DNA from: Brevibacillus sp042683565 | Lineage (GTDB): Bacteria > Bacillota > Bacilli > Brevibacillales > Brevibacillaceae | Direction of reading: 5' to 3' | Assembly (NCBI RefSeq): GCF_042683565.1 | Contig: NZ_JBHUJW010000021.1 | Span: forward strand, 62,001 to 126,000 | DNA: 64,000 nucleotides | Shown: positions 8,524-16,976 of the stretch, one piece after another | How positions within the stretch are numbered: position 1 is the stretch's first letter | Layout: every line of letters begins with the position of its first letter | Notes under the pieces: model-generated | Database searches by the model: none | Told to the model about the DNA's origin: nothing | Seen by the model: the letters and a program-made list of their open reading frames with translations, nothing else | Translations under genes and position numbers: made by a program

Positions 8524-9627
8524 ATGAGCAAACAACACCCGTTGGCAATTGGTCTGGATGGTATCGCCGTAGCGGAGACGGATCTCAGTCTCGTGGACGG
8601 AACGGAAGGCTTGCTCGTATACCGCGGGCATTGGGCGCGGGATCTGGCCATTCACCATACGTTTGAAGAAGTCGCCCACTTGCTCTGGTTCGGCCATTTA
8701 CCCAGCGCGGAGGAACTGGCAGAGTTCAGCGGCAAGCTGAAAGCGAATCGGGAACTGCCCGAGCATGTCAAAGGCATCTTGCGGCTCATCCCGGCGGATG
8801 TGGACATGATGAGCGTACTGCGCACAGGCGTCTCGGCGCTCGGCAGTCCGGCGAACGGCTGGCCGCCCACTATCGACGAAGTGATTTCCCTGACCGCGAA
8901 AATGCCGACGATCGTCGCTTACCGCTTCGCCTGTCTGCAAGGACGGGAGCCGGCAGCGCCGAATCCAGAGCTGGGTCACACGGCCAACTACCTGTACATG
9001 CTGAAAGGCGAAAAGCCGAACCCTGCCCATGTGCGCGCGCTGGACGCTTATCTGATCCTGACACAGGAGCACGGCATGAACGCCTCTACTTTCGCCGGAC
9101 GGGTCGTCAGCTCGACGGAATCGGATCTGGTGTCGGCCATTACGGCGGCGATCGGGACATTGAAAGGACCGCTGCATGGCGGTGCGCCGTCAGAGGTCAC
9201 CGAGATGATCGAGGCGATCGGCACCAAAGAAAACGCGGAGCCGTGGCTGCGCAACAAGCTGGAGAACGGCGAACGGCTGATGGGCTTTGGCCATCGCGTC
9301 TACAAGACGATTGACCCGCGCGCGACGGCCTTGCGCGTCGTGGCATCCGAACTGTCTGCGGGCGACCGCTGGTTCGATCTGGCGACACATGTGGAAAAAG
9401 TCGGCTTGCAGCTTCTGGAAGAATACAAGCCGGGCCGCAAGCTGAATACGAACGTCGAGTTTTTCGCCGCAGCCGTCATGCGCGCGGTCGGTCTGGACGA
9501 TGACCTGTTCACGCCGACCTTTGCAGTGAGCCGCGTGGTGGGCTGGAGCGCGCACGTGCTGGAGCAGGCGGGCAAAAACCGGATTATCCGCCCGCAGTCG
9601 AATTACATCGGCCCGATGCCGGAATAA
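8524..9627 (+). CDS. Citrate synthase / 2-methylcitrate synthase
   Basis: A 367-residue type I citrate synthase, condensing acetyl-CoA (or propionyl-CoA) with oxaloacetate. Catalytic residues are visible: His in GPLHGGAPSEV, His in MGFGHRVYKTIDPRA and Asp in the NVEFFAAAVMRAVGLDDD region, followed by the TPTFAVSRVVGW C-terminal segment. The length suits the short Gram-positive/archaeal form. ATG at 8524 is chosen because AAGGAG lies 8 bases upstream. Because it sits alone beside a LysR gene rather than with icd and mdh, it is more like the minor CitA-type enzyme than the main citZ; the sequence alone does not separate citrate from methylcitrate synthase. Confidence 0.88.
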   Translation: MSKQHPLAIGLDGIAVAETDLSLVDGTEGLLVYRGHWARDLAIHHTFEEVAHLLWFGHLPSAEELAEFSGKLKANRELPEHVKGILRLIPADVDMMSVLRTGVSALGSPANGWPPTIDEVISLTAKMPTIVAYRFACLQGREPAAPNPELGHTANYLYMLKGEKPNPAHVRALDAYLILTQEHGMNASTFAGRVVSSTESDLVSAITAAIGTLKGPLHGGAPSEVTEMIEAIGTKENAEPWLRNKLENGERLMGFGHRVYKTIDPRATALRVVASELSAGDRWFDLATHVEKVGLQLLEEYKPGRKLNTNVEFFAAAVMRAVGLDDDLFTPTFAVSRVVGWSAHVLEQAGKNRIIRPQSNYIGPMPE

Positions 9628-9654
9628 ACGGATCGGGGAGACGAGAGCAGGAGC

Positions 9655-9694
9655 ACCCTCTGGGGAATGAAACTTTCCCGCAGAGGGTTTTTTT
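9655..9694 (+). terminator. Terminator after citrate synthase
   Basis: ACCCTCTG...CAGAGGGT forms a stem with an inner GGGAA/TTCCC extension, followed by T7. A clear Rho-independent terminator. Confidence 0.88.
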
Positions 9695-9944
9695 GCGTGG
9701 GTCGTCACCATTCTTCCTAGCTCGGGGAGCTATTGTCCATGAAGGCGGTTTCATTCCGGAGGCAAACAGAACTGCATACTGCTTCGCCAAAGTGCAGGGA
9801 GGCATTGCATGCGCAGCGTTCTTTTGGCATGATGAATGCAAAACGTGGTTGCGCCGATTTTTGTGGGGCGGCTTCGTTGCGCGCGTGCGGGACGGGGGGT
9901 GCTTCTTTCCTGACCGCATGAAATAGAACAGAGGAGTGGAACAA
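9695..9944 (+). promoter_or_regulatory. Intergenic region before namA
   Basis: About 250 bases with no supported gene; short ORFs here lack ribosome sites and recognisable content. A possible sigma-A promoter is TTGCAT (9805-9810), 17 bases, CATGAT (9828-9833). The namA ribosome site GAGGAG is at 9931-9936. Confidence 0.35.
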
Positions 9945-10973
9945 ATGGCGTTGTTGTCTTCCCCGTTTCAAGTAAAAGGCCTTACGTTGAAAAACCGGAT
10001 TGTCATGCCGCCGATGTGCCAATACTCAGTGGAGGCCCATGACGGTACGCCGACGGACTGGCACTTTGTCCACTACGTTTCCCGGGCGGTCGGAGGAACC
10101 GGCCTGATCATCGTGGAGATGACGGATGTCGAGCCGGACGGGCGGATTTCCAACCGCGATCTGGGCTTGTGGTCGGATGAGCAAATTCCGGCTTTTGCCC
10201 GCATCGTCTCTGAGGTGCACAAGTACGGCGCCAAAATCGGAGTTCAGATCGCTCACGCCGGACGCAAGGCAGAAGATGCAGAAGTGCCTGTATCTGCCTC
10301 CGCAATCGCATTCCCCGGCTCCCGCTACAAAACGCCGCGGGCTTTGACCACCGAGGAAGTGCAGGGAATGGTACAAAAGTTTGCCGATTCGGCGAGACGC
10401 GCCGTCGAGGCAGGCATGGACACGATTGAAATTCACGGCGCGCACGGGTATTTGATCCACCAGTTCCATTCGCCGCTGACGAACAAGCGGGATGACCAAT
10501 ATGGAAAAGACCCGGCATTGTTCGGAGTGGAAGTGATCCAGGCGGTCAAAAAGGTCATTCCGGAAGACATGCCGCTGCTCATGCGCGTCTCTGCCATTGA
10601 ATACGTGGACGGCGGGTACGGTCTGGAGTACAGTACGGAGCTGTGCCGCAGATACAAGGAAGCAGGCGTCGACGTCTTCCATCTGTCCAGCGGCGGAGAA
10701 GGACCGATCGGCTCCGCCGGCCGTCCGGGTGTCCATCCGGGCTACCAGGTGCCGTTTGCGCGCGCCATCAAGCAAGCGTTGGACGTGCCGGTGATCGCAG
10801 TCGGGAATCTGGACGATCCCAAGCTGGCAGAAGCCTCCCTCGGCAACGGCGACACCGATCTGGTGGCGGTCGGACGCGGCATGCTGCGCGACCCGTACTG
10901 GGCGTTGCACGCGATTCAGGCGCTCTCGCCGGAGGAGCTGGAGCCGCCGAAGCAGTACGGACGTGCCTTTTAA
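9945..10973 (+). CDS. namA: NADPH dehydrogenase NamA (Old Yellow Enzyme, YqjM type)
   Basis: A 342-residue FMN-dependent ene-reductase closely resembling B. subtilis YqjM/NamA, which reduces activated C=C bonds using NADPH and is linked to oxidative or electrophile stress. Diagnostic residues are MPPMCQYS with the redox-tuning Cys and substrate Tyr near residues 24-27, the HGAHGYLIHQF segment with the two substrate-binding His, RVSAIEYVDGGY, and the C-terminal AVGRGMLRDPYW of the phosphate site. ATG at 9945 has GAGGAG 8 bases upstream; the GTG three codons earlier overlaps that site. It appears monocistronic. Confidence 0.93.
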   Translation: MALLSSPFQVKGLTLKNRIVMPPMCQYSVEAHDGTPTDWHFVHYVSRAVGGTGLIIVEMTDVEPDGRISNRDLGLWSDEQIPAFARIVSEVHKYGAKIGVQIAHAGRKAEDAEVPVSASAIAFPGSRYKTPRALTTEEVQGMVQKFADSARRAVEAGMDTIEIHGAHGYLIHQFHSPLTNKRDDQYGKDPALFGVEVIQAVKKVIPEDMPLLMRVSAIEYVDGGYGLEYSTELCRRYKEAGVDVFHLSSGGEGPIGSAGRPGVHPGYQVPFARAIKQALDVPVIAVGNLDDPKLAEASLGNGDTDLVAVGRGMLRDPYWALHAIQALSPEELEPPKQYGRAF

Positions 10974-11000
10974 TCAAGCCATATGACCATTTGATACAGC

Positions 11001-11047
11001 AGCAGCCCCTCGCGCGGAGATGAATCCGTGGCGAGGGGCTGCTTTTT
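11001..11047. terminator. Terminator between namA and the DUF4129 gene
   Basis: AGCAGCCCCTCGC / GCGAGGGGCTGCT make a 13-bp stem followed by TTTTT. It ends namA and can also act on the converging minus-strand operon. Confidence 0.85.
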
Positions 11048-11065
11048 GTTTGTTGGCCGGACCTG

Positions 11066-12385
11066 CTAGGTCAACGGCTTTTCCCGCAAGGCGCGCACGG
11101 CCTGCTGCATCGCCGTCAGGTCGGCAGGAGAAAGAGACTGCTCGCGGTAGCGATACTGCTCGTAATAGCGGGTGATCTGCCTCGCCAGTTCGATGGTCGA
11201 AGGGTCGTGCCAGCTCTGTTGCAGCCGGCGCAAATACTCCTGACTGGTCTCGAAGCGATGGATCGGGATGCCTTTAGCTGCGGTGTACTGCAAAAACTGG
11301 TAGTAGGCGTAGCGGACCGGATCGTCTGCCCGGCCGGGCGCTTTTTTGAACCATTGGCGCACTTCCCGGAGAAGGCGGGCGTCTTCCCTGTCTTCAGTCG
11401 GGAGGGGAGTCCACGCGGCTTCAGCAGCGGGAGCCGTTTGTACGATCGTATCGCTTTTGCGAAACCGCCTTTTCCAGATCGCTCTGCCCAGTGCAGCGAT
11501 GACGACCAGGGAGACGGTAGCCAGCATATACGGCTCCAGCAGGGAGAGCAGCGGCTCGCCCGTATCGACGGGCAAAAGACTCTGGTCTCCGCTTTGGCCC
11601 TGATTTGCGAGCAAGTCGTCCACGCGTGGGTCTGTCCCCAATACGCCGGACAGACCTTCCGCCCATTCCGTCAGCTTTTCCAGGAGAGGCTGGCTCAACC
11701 GGTACAGGACGCTGCCGAGCAGGCCCTTCGCCCAGCCCCACAAAAGGCCGAGCAGCCCGAGGACGACAGCAGCGGCCGCCGCATAGCCGATGAGCAATAG
11801 CGAGTGTGAAGCCAGCAACTGTCCGCCCAGCCTGACGCGGATCGGGAGCGGCGGGCGCACGGCTGCGTCGCGCTCGCGTGTGACGTATTCGAGCAGACCG
11901 ATCACTAGGTAGCTCCCGAGCGTCAACGCCATCATCCCGTAGTAGGGAGTGGCATCGAACGCTGCCGCGTGAACGGCTGCCCCGAACAGGGCAGCCAGCG
12001 CCAGCTTCATGAGGCAGGCCATCAGGGCGAGCACGAACCGCCGCTGCAGGGCGGCATGGCTGACGCCTGCGGACGCCACGGCATGAATGCGCCAGTAGTA
12101 CAGGGAAGCTGCGAGGAGCGCGATCATCCAGGAGCCGAAGACCAGGTAAGCGAGCGCACCTGCACCGGCGACGAGAAGATAGAGCAAAGCCTGCAGGAGA
12201 GAATGCCGTCCGCCTTCGTGAAAGACGATCCCGCCCAGGACGAAAAGCAGCGAGACGAACACGCCAAACAGCAGAAAGTTTTCAAGGCTTGCAGACAACA
12301 AGCCAAACAGCATCACGACGCCTGCGAGAAGCAGCGCTTCGAGCCAAAAGGCAAGCGCCCAGCGTCCAATCGTCGCATACGTCAT
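11066..12385 (-). CDS. DUF4129 membrane protein
   Basis: A 439-residue protein, last gene of a three-gene operon. About residues 5-270 hold repeated hydrophobic helices (ALAFWLEALLLAGVVMLFGL, LLLIGYAAAAAVVLGLLGLL); another helix near 345 is followed by a cytoplasmic DUF4129 region (DARLLREVRQWFKKA, VRYAYYQFLQYTAAKGIP, TSQEYLRRLQ). DUF4129 usually forms the tail of transglutaminase-like proteins downstream of MoxR and DUF58; I see no transglutaminase core here. The start overlaps the preceding stop by 4 bases (ATGA) and has GGAGG upstream; a longer in-frame ORF runs back into the DUF58 gene and is not credible. Function unknown, probably envelope-related. Confidence 0.75.
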   Translation of the reverse strand: MTYATIGRWALAFWLEALLLAGVVMLFGLLSASLENFLLFGVFVSLLFVLGGIVFHEGGRHSLLQALLYLLVAGAGALAYLVFGSWMIALLAASLYYWRIHAVASAGVSHAALQRRFVLALMACLMKLALAALFGAAVHAAAFDATPYYGMMALTLGSYLVIGLLEYVTRERDAAVRPPLPIRVRLGGQLLASHSLLLIGYAAAAAVVLGLLGLLWGWAKGLLGSVLYRLSQPLLEKLTEWAEGLSGVLGTDPRVDDLLANQGQSGDQSLLPVDTGEPLLSLLEPYMLATVSLVVIAALGRAIWKRRFRKSDTIVQTAPAAEAAWTPLPTEDREDARLLREVRQWFKKAPGRADDPVRYAYYQFLQYTAAKGIPIHRFETSQEYLRRLQQSWHDPSTIELARQITRYYEQYRYREQSLSPADLTAMQQAVRALREKPLT

Positions 12386-13572
12386 CGCGCGATCCTCCTT
12401 CCGCTCACGGAACGCCCCGGCTCGCAGCGGCGCAGCACGGCCGTCTCTGCGGCGACATCCAGCACCGCCACCTTGTGCCCGCGGCGGAGAAGCCGTTCGA
12501 TAGCCTGCTCGGCCGCTTCGTCCAGACGAGGGGTGACGAGCAGAATCGCTTCCCGGGCAGGGCTCGTCTCCAATCGGCGGAGGAGCGGGGCGAGCGGAGT
12601 CGTGACGAAAGTATGCATCTGGGCGAGCTGGGTCATCACATGCAGGTGGTGGCTTTTTCCGCTGCCTGCCGCCAGATGGTACTGGTAGCGTCCACGCTGC
12701 CGGACGGTGAGGAACAGCTCGTAGCCGAGCGCGCGCTTGCGGCACAGGATGGACAGCGCGGCCAGGCAGGAAATCGTCCGTTCGTTGATACTGTCGTTGT
12801 GCCGCTGCAGCAAAGGCTCGTACGAAGGCAAAATATGGCCGACGATGCGCCAGTCGGACCTTGCCGTGTGCTCGAACACCCGCGTCTGATGGACGCCGGT
12901 CCTGGCGGTCGCCTTCCAGTGGATATGCTTGAAGCGGTCACCCGGAATGTAGGGACGTACGCCGCGCTGAAAGGTGACATCCTCCTGCTTGCGCTGCCGT
13001 CGGAGCCGGCTGCCGTCCGGGTCGGTATCCGCGAGCGAGACGGGAGGTAAAGGCAACGGGGCGGGATAGACCAGCAAGGATAAAGAAGCCTGCAAAGGAA
13101 GGGCAGTCACCTCCTCCGCGAACAGAGGGAGCGACTCGGACTGCACTTCTGTCAGCCAAACGACTCCGCGCTTGTGCGGGGTGAGGGTAAGCACCCGTTC
13201 CACTCCCTGCCGGGCAAGCAGATCCAGGCGGAGTCGAACCACCGTCCGCTGCCTGCTCTGCCGCACTTCGTCTGCCCCCTCGACTGTGACGTGATCCGGG
13301 AGCGTGAACCGCAGCCAGGTAGCCGGGAGCGGCAGCCAGGAGCGGTTGTGCAGACGCAAGGTGACACGTACTGGCGTGCCCGGCATGACCCGGCTTTGGT
13401 CTGCACTCCATTCGAGCTTGATCCAGCGTCTCATGTTTGCGAGCCACCAGCTCTGGACGGCTGGCATGAAAAAGAACAGACCGCCAAACAGCCAGAGGAA
13501 CCAGCTGCCGGAGAACAGGGCGAACAGCAACAGGAGGAAGCCGATGACGTGAAAGGTCTGCTTCGTGCTCAT
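12382..13572 (-). CDS. DUF58 domain protein
   Basis: A 396-residue protein with two hydrophobic segments at residues 8-40, a beta-rich region of about 150 residues, and a C-terminal DUF58 domain recognised by RPYIPGDRFKHIHWKATART. The last part looks like a von Willebrand-A-like fold and retains little of a metal site. DUF58 proteins almost always follow a MoxR ATPase and are thought to be its membrane partner; the biochemical role is not established. It lies 4 bases after the MoxR gene and overlaps the DUF4129 gene. Confidence 0.85.
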   Translation of the reverse strand: MSTKQTFHVIGFLLLLFALFSGSWFLWLFGGLFFFMPAVQSWWLANMRRWIKLEWSADQSRVMPGTPVRVTLRLHNRSWLPLPATWLRFTLPDHVTVEGADEVRQSRQRTVVRLRLDLLARQGVERVLTLTPHKRGVVWLTEVQSESLPLFAEEVTALPLQASLSLLVYPAPLPLPPVSLADTDPDGSRLRRQRKQEDVTFQRGVRPYIPGDRFKHIHWKATARTGVHQTRVFEHTARSDWRIVGHILPSYEPLLQRHNDSINERTISCLAALSILCRKRALGYELFLTVRQRGRYQYHLAAGSGKSHHLHVMTQLAQMHTFVTTPLAPLLRRLETSPAREAILLVTPRLDEAAEQAIERLLRRGHKVAVLDVAAETAVLRRCEPGRSVSGRRIAR

Positions 13573-13576
13573 GGCC

Positions 13577-14515
13577 TTATACGCTTTCTTCGACCGGTGC
13601 CGGTACGCTTTGCAAAATTTGCGCTGCGACCTCCGCCTCCGTGACGTGCAGCTCGGCTTCCATCGACAGGCGAATCCGATGGGTAGCGAGGCTGGGGAAT
13701 ACCCATTTCACGTCGTCCGGCAGTACATAGGAGCGGCCAGCGACAAAGGCAGCAGCCTGGGCGGCACGCAGCAGGGCGAGCATGGCGCGCGGGCTGATCC
13801 CTACTTCCACCGAGCGATGCGAGCGCGTGGCCTCCGTCAGGTCGATGACGTAGTCTTCCACGGCCTGGCTCACATGAACGGACGTCACTTGCTGCTGCAG
13901 AGCGGCGATTTCGTCGACGGTAATGACTGGTTTGACCTCGCCCAGCGGAGAGTCGCTGCGAAAGCGCCGGAGAATCTCCCGGGAGTCCTCCCGCGTGCCG
14001 TAGCCGAGCGACAGCTTGAACAAAAAGCGGTCCAGCTGCGCTTCGGGAAGCGGATACGTGCCTTCCGATTCGATGGGGTTTTGGGTGGCGATCACGAACA
14101 TGGCAGGCGGGAGCGGCAAGGTGATGCCCTCGATGGTCACCTGGCGTTCTTCCATGCCCTCCAGCAGGCCGGATTGGGTGCGCGGCGTGGCGCGGTTGAT
14201 TTCATCAGCGAGCAATACATCGGCGAAAATCGGGCCCCTGCGCAGCTCGAACTCTTGTGTGCGCTGATTGTATACGTGCAGCCCGATCACGTCTGACGGC
14301 AGAAGATCAGCGGTAAATTGCAGCCGGTTGTACGTCCCGCCGATCGCTTGTGCCAATGTTTTGGCGAGAACCGTTTTGCCCATGCCGGGCAGGTCTTCCA
14401 GCAGCACATGGCCGCGTGCGAGCAGGGCCGTGATAAGCAGGCGGATTTGTTCGCTTTTTCCGACAATGACGTGGTTGATGCTGGCCAAGAGGTTATCTAC
14501 GGGAGAGAGGGTCAT
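13577..14515 (-). CDS. MoxR-family AAA ATPase
   Basis: A 312-residue MoxR ATPase, a chaperone-like AAA+ enzyme thought to activate or assemble the products of neighbouring genes. Walker A is LPGMGKTVLAKTLA near residue 45, Walker B is VLLADEINRATPRTQSGLLEGMEE near residue 105, sensor 1 is FVIATQNPIESEGTYPLPEAQLDRF and sensor 2 lies in ISPRAMLALL near residue 240. AAAGGAGAA is the ribosome site. It is first in the MoxR-DUF58-DUF4129 operon; the 248-bp region upstream is shared with the divergent histidine kinase gene. Confidence 0.9.
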   Translation of the reverse strand: MTLSPVDNLLASINHVIVGKSEQIRLLITALLARGHVLLEDLPGMGKTVLAKTLAQAIGGTYNRLQFTADLLPSDVIGLHVYNQRTQEFELRRGPIFADVLLADEINRATPRTQSGLLEGMEERQVTIEGITLPLPPAMFVIATQNPIESEGTYPLPEAQLDRFLFKLSLGYGTREDSREILRRFRSDSPLGEVKPVITVDEIAALQQQVTSVHVSQAVEDYVIDLTEATRSHRSVEVGISPRAMLALLRAAQAAAFVAGRSYVLPDDVKWVFPSLATHRIRLSMEAELHVTEAEVAAQILQSVPAPVEESV

Positions 14516-14673
14516 GGGAATTCTCCTTTTTTTGAAGAGGTAGGGGCAATGCTCGCGTAATCATTATACAAGCCGCATCCTGATTTTGCCAATTTATCGA
14601 CAAAATAAATTTTTGTAGAACAAATGTAACTTGACAGATAAAGGTGTTATCAGCGTTCGACATTTTTCATATA

Positions 14674-14714
14674 TTGTCAATGTTTGACATTATCTAGTAC
14701 GATAGACATATGGT
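14674..14714 (+). promoter_or_regulatory. Promoter/operator region of the two-component operon
   Basis: TTGTCA (14674-14679), an 18-base spacer and TACGAT (14698-14703) form a plausible sigma-A promoter; TTGACA (14684-14689) with TATGGT at 19 bases is an alternative. A perfect 6-bp inverted repeat, TGTCAA-TGT-TTGACA (14675-14689), covers the -35 region and could bind a regulator, perhaps the response regulator encoded downstream. Confidence 0.45.
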
Positions 14715-14763
14715 CCTAGTACGGTGAAAGAAAGATGGGCAAAGGGAGACGGGGCACTGTCTG

Positions 14764-16320
14764 ATGAAGTGGTTATTAAAGGAATTTCGTCTTGCAATCT
14801 ATTTTCTGCAATGGGTGCTCCTTCTGGTTTTCTGCTTTTTCTATATGGATGCTCCTGATTCAGACTATCGATCGTTTGCCATTTTTCTTTTGATCGTCAT
14901 GGCATATGCACTCATTCTTTGCTATGCGCTCCCGCGAAGAAGATGGTTCATGCTCGGACTGGTCGATATGGGACTGGCTTTGCTTTTTATCTTGGAGACC
15001 GGGCAGTGGAAAAGTCCGTTTTTGCTGTACGCGTACTCGACGCTGCTGTGGCTGTTGATGGTCCTGCGGCTGGAGCAGGTCCTGCTGATTCTGATTTTGT
15101 TCATTTTGTCCGCATCCCTGCTGCAGGATTCGCTGCCTCTGTCCATCGTGCCGCCCGACATGGATTTTACCGGGCTGCGCCTGATCCTAGACATTTTGCT
15201 GTGGGCAATCATGGCGCTGTGTCTTACTGCTTTGTTGCGGTCCATCAAGAAGCTCTACGCGAAATGCTGCCATGTGCTTTTGTACATGCAAAAGGTGGCT
15301 GCCCATCCCGAGACGAGCCTGGCGGCGGCAACGGAGCAGCTGGTGCGGCGCGTCTTCGGGGCGGAGCAGGCTTTCTTGTGCCTTTACCACGAGCGGGAAG
15401 GAGAGGGAGGTTGGAAGCGGGACTACTTTCTGAATACTCTGTTGGATATGGGGGCAGAGGAATGGAAGCGGATGCAGGTCAAGCAGCTGGATGATTACTC
15501 TGGACGCAAAGATACATACATATGCATGCCGCTTCGCCTGGACGGCGAGGCGTGGGGATGCCTTGTCTTTTCCGTCTCCCCGAAGCGCGTCATTCATCGG
15601 GGAGAGCGGCTCTTGCTGCGCATCGTGTCTCTCATCGTCTGCCAGCATGGGAAGCAGAACCGGATCAAGTACGAATTGGCCCAGTCCTTGCACGAGGAGA
15701 TGCGCCGGGATTTGGCGCAGGATATGCACGACGGCCTGGCCCAGCAGCTTTTTTTCCTGCAGGCCCAGTTGTACCAGCTCAAGCGCAAGCTGCCGGGTGA
15801 AGTCCAGACACAGGTAGCGGAGCAGCTGGCGCAGATCGAGGAGCGGATCAAGTGGTGTCACGGAGAGGTCCGGCACACCATTACTCATTTGCGAGAGTTT
15901 CGCGAGTCCGAGCAGCTGTCCGAAGCGATCGAGCAATTGCTGAAGCGGATGACAGTCGGGACTGAACTGCAGGTGCGCTTTACCTCAAAGGGGAGAGTGC
16001 TGGAAGAAGAGCTGCACGTGCTCAATGCGATCTACCGGATGGTGGAGGAGGCGACGGTCAACGTGGTCAAGCATGCGCAGGCGCGCGTCCTGTCGGTGAG
16101 CGTAGAGGCGTCATCGCTGCAAGTGAAGGTGCGCGTGCATGACGACGGCATCGGGTTCGTTGCGGATGCAAAAACAACAGAAGACAAACGGTATGGAGTC
16201 GTGGGCATGCGGGAGAGGATCGCGCAAGTAGGAGGAACCTTCCATATTCGCTCCAAGCCTAACGAGGGAACGGAAATCATAGCGATTATACCGAGAAAAG
16301 GGGTGGAGATGCATGGATAG
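14764..16320 (+). CDS. Membrane sensor histidine kinase (HisKA_3/NarL type)
   Basis: A 518-residue histidine kinase. Residues 1-165 contain about six hydrophobic helices with little extracellular loop, a layout for sensing within the membrane. Residues 185-300 look GAF-like. The dimerisation/phosphoacceptor segment DLAQDMHDGLAQQL carries His322, and the ATPase has the N-box EEATVNVVKHAQA, DDGIGF and GVVGMRERIAQVGG. It should autophosphorylate and transfer phosphate to the response regulator, whose start overlaps its last 8 bases. The ATG has only a loosely spaced purine-rich site. The stimulus is unknown. No regulator binding is shown, but the pair lies 1.4 kb upstream of the SipW/TasA cluster. 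Confidence 0.88.
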   Translation: MKWLLKEFRLAIYFLQWVLLLVFCFFYMDAPDSDYRSFAIFLLIVMAYALILCYALPRRRWFMLGLVDMGLALLFILETGQWKSPFLLYAYSTLLWLLMVLRLEQVLLILILFILSASLLQDSLPLSIVPPDMDFTGLRLILDILLWAIMALCLTALLRSIKKLYAKCCHVLLYMQKVAAHPETSLAAATEQLVRRVFGAEQAFLCLYHEREGEGGWKRDYFLNTLLDMGAEEWKRMQVKQLDDYSGRKDTYICMPLRLDGEAWGCLVFSVSPKRVIHRGERLLLRIVSLIVCQHGKQNRIKYELAQSLHEEMRRDLAQDMHDGLAQQLFFLQAQLYQLKRKLPGEVQTQVAEQLAQIEERIKWCHGEVRHTITHLREFRESEQLSEAIEQLLKRMTVGTELQVRFTSKGRVLEEELHVLNAIYRMVEEATVNVVKHAQARVLSVSVEASSLQVKVRVHDDGIGFVADAKTTEDKRYGVVGMRERIAQVGGTFHIRSKPNEGTEIIAIIPRKGVEMHG

Positions 16321-16936
16321 CGTGAGACTGCTGCTCGCAGACGATCATCGCATCGTGCGTGAGGGGTTGAAAATGATTCTGGAGAGTTCTCCACGCTACA
16401 CAGTGGTCGCGGAAGCCAGCGACGGAGATGAGGTGCTGGAGAAGGCGCTGGCGGTGAAGCCTGATCTGATCGTCTCCGACTTGAAGATGCCGGGAGTATC
16501 GATCATTGAAAGCTGCAAGGTGCTCAAGGAGCAGCTCCCGGACGTCAAGGTCCTGATCCTGACCGCGTTTGACGAGAGCGAGGACGTATTTCGGGCGCTG
16601 GAGTCCAACGTGGACGGCTACATCATGAAGGACACGGTTCCCGAGCAGATTCTCCATACGATGGACATGGTGATGATGGGGTATTCGTGCTTCCAGTCCA
16701 AGCTGCAGCGCAAGCGCAAGGAAGAGTCCGACATCATCTTCACGGACCGGGAACAGGAAGTGTTTCAGCTGATCGTCGAGAATTTGAGCAATCAGGAGAT
16801 CGCGCAGCGCCTGTTCATTTCCGAGGCGACGGTCAAGACGCATGTCAGCAGCATTCTTCGCAAGACCGGGCAACCGAATCGTTCTCAGGCTGTGCTGTAC
16901 GCACTGAAAAAGGGGTTGGTCAAAGTTGCGCCATAA
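16313..16936 (+). CDS. NarL/LuxR-type response regulator
   Basis: A 207-residue response regulator. The receiver has the acidic pair ADD at 9-11, phosphoacceptor Asp56 in LIVSDLKMPG, the Thr switch in ILTAF and the conserved Lys in GYIMKD. A LuxR-type HTH occupies about residues 140-205 (TDREQEVFQLIVENLSNQEIAQ then SEATVKTHVSSIL). The receiver lacks the usual MDG motif after the phosphorylation loop, having PGVSIIES instead. Cognate to the overlapping kinase gene; translation is probably coupled. Such regulators bind inverted or direct repeats upstream of target promoters. Confidence 0.9.
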   Translation: MDSVRLLLADDHRIVREGLKMILESSPRYTVVAEASDGDEVLEKALAVKPDLIVSDLKMPGVSIIESCKVLKEQLPDVKVLILTAFDESEDVFRALESNVDGYIMKDTVPEQILHTMDMVMMGYSCFQSKLQRKRKEESDIIFTDREQEVFQLIVENLSNQEIAQRLFISEATVKTHVSSILRKTGQPNRSQAVLYALKKGLVKVAP

Positions 16937-16976
16937 CCGCCTTCGCCCCACGCAAAAACAGTAAAGAGGGTTTGTC

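Noticed and set aside
9693..9926. 77-codon ORF between the citrate synthase terminator and namA
   Set aside because: No ribosome site, no recognisable content, and its start lies inside the terminator T-run.
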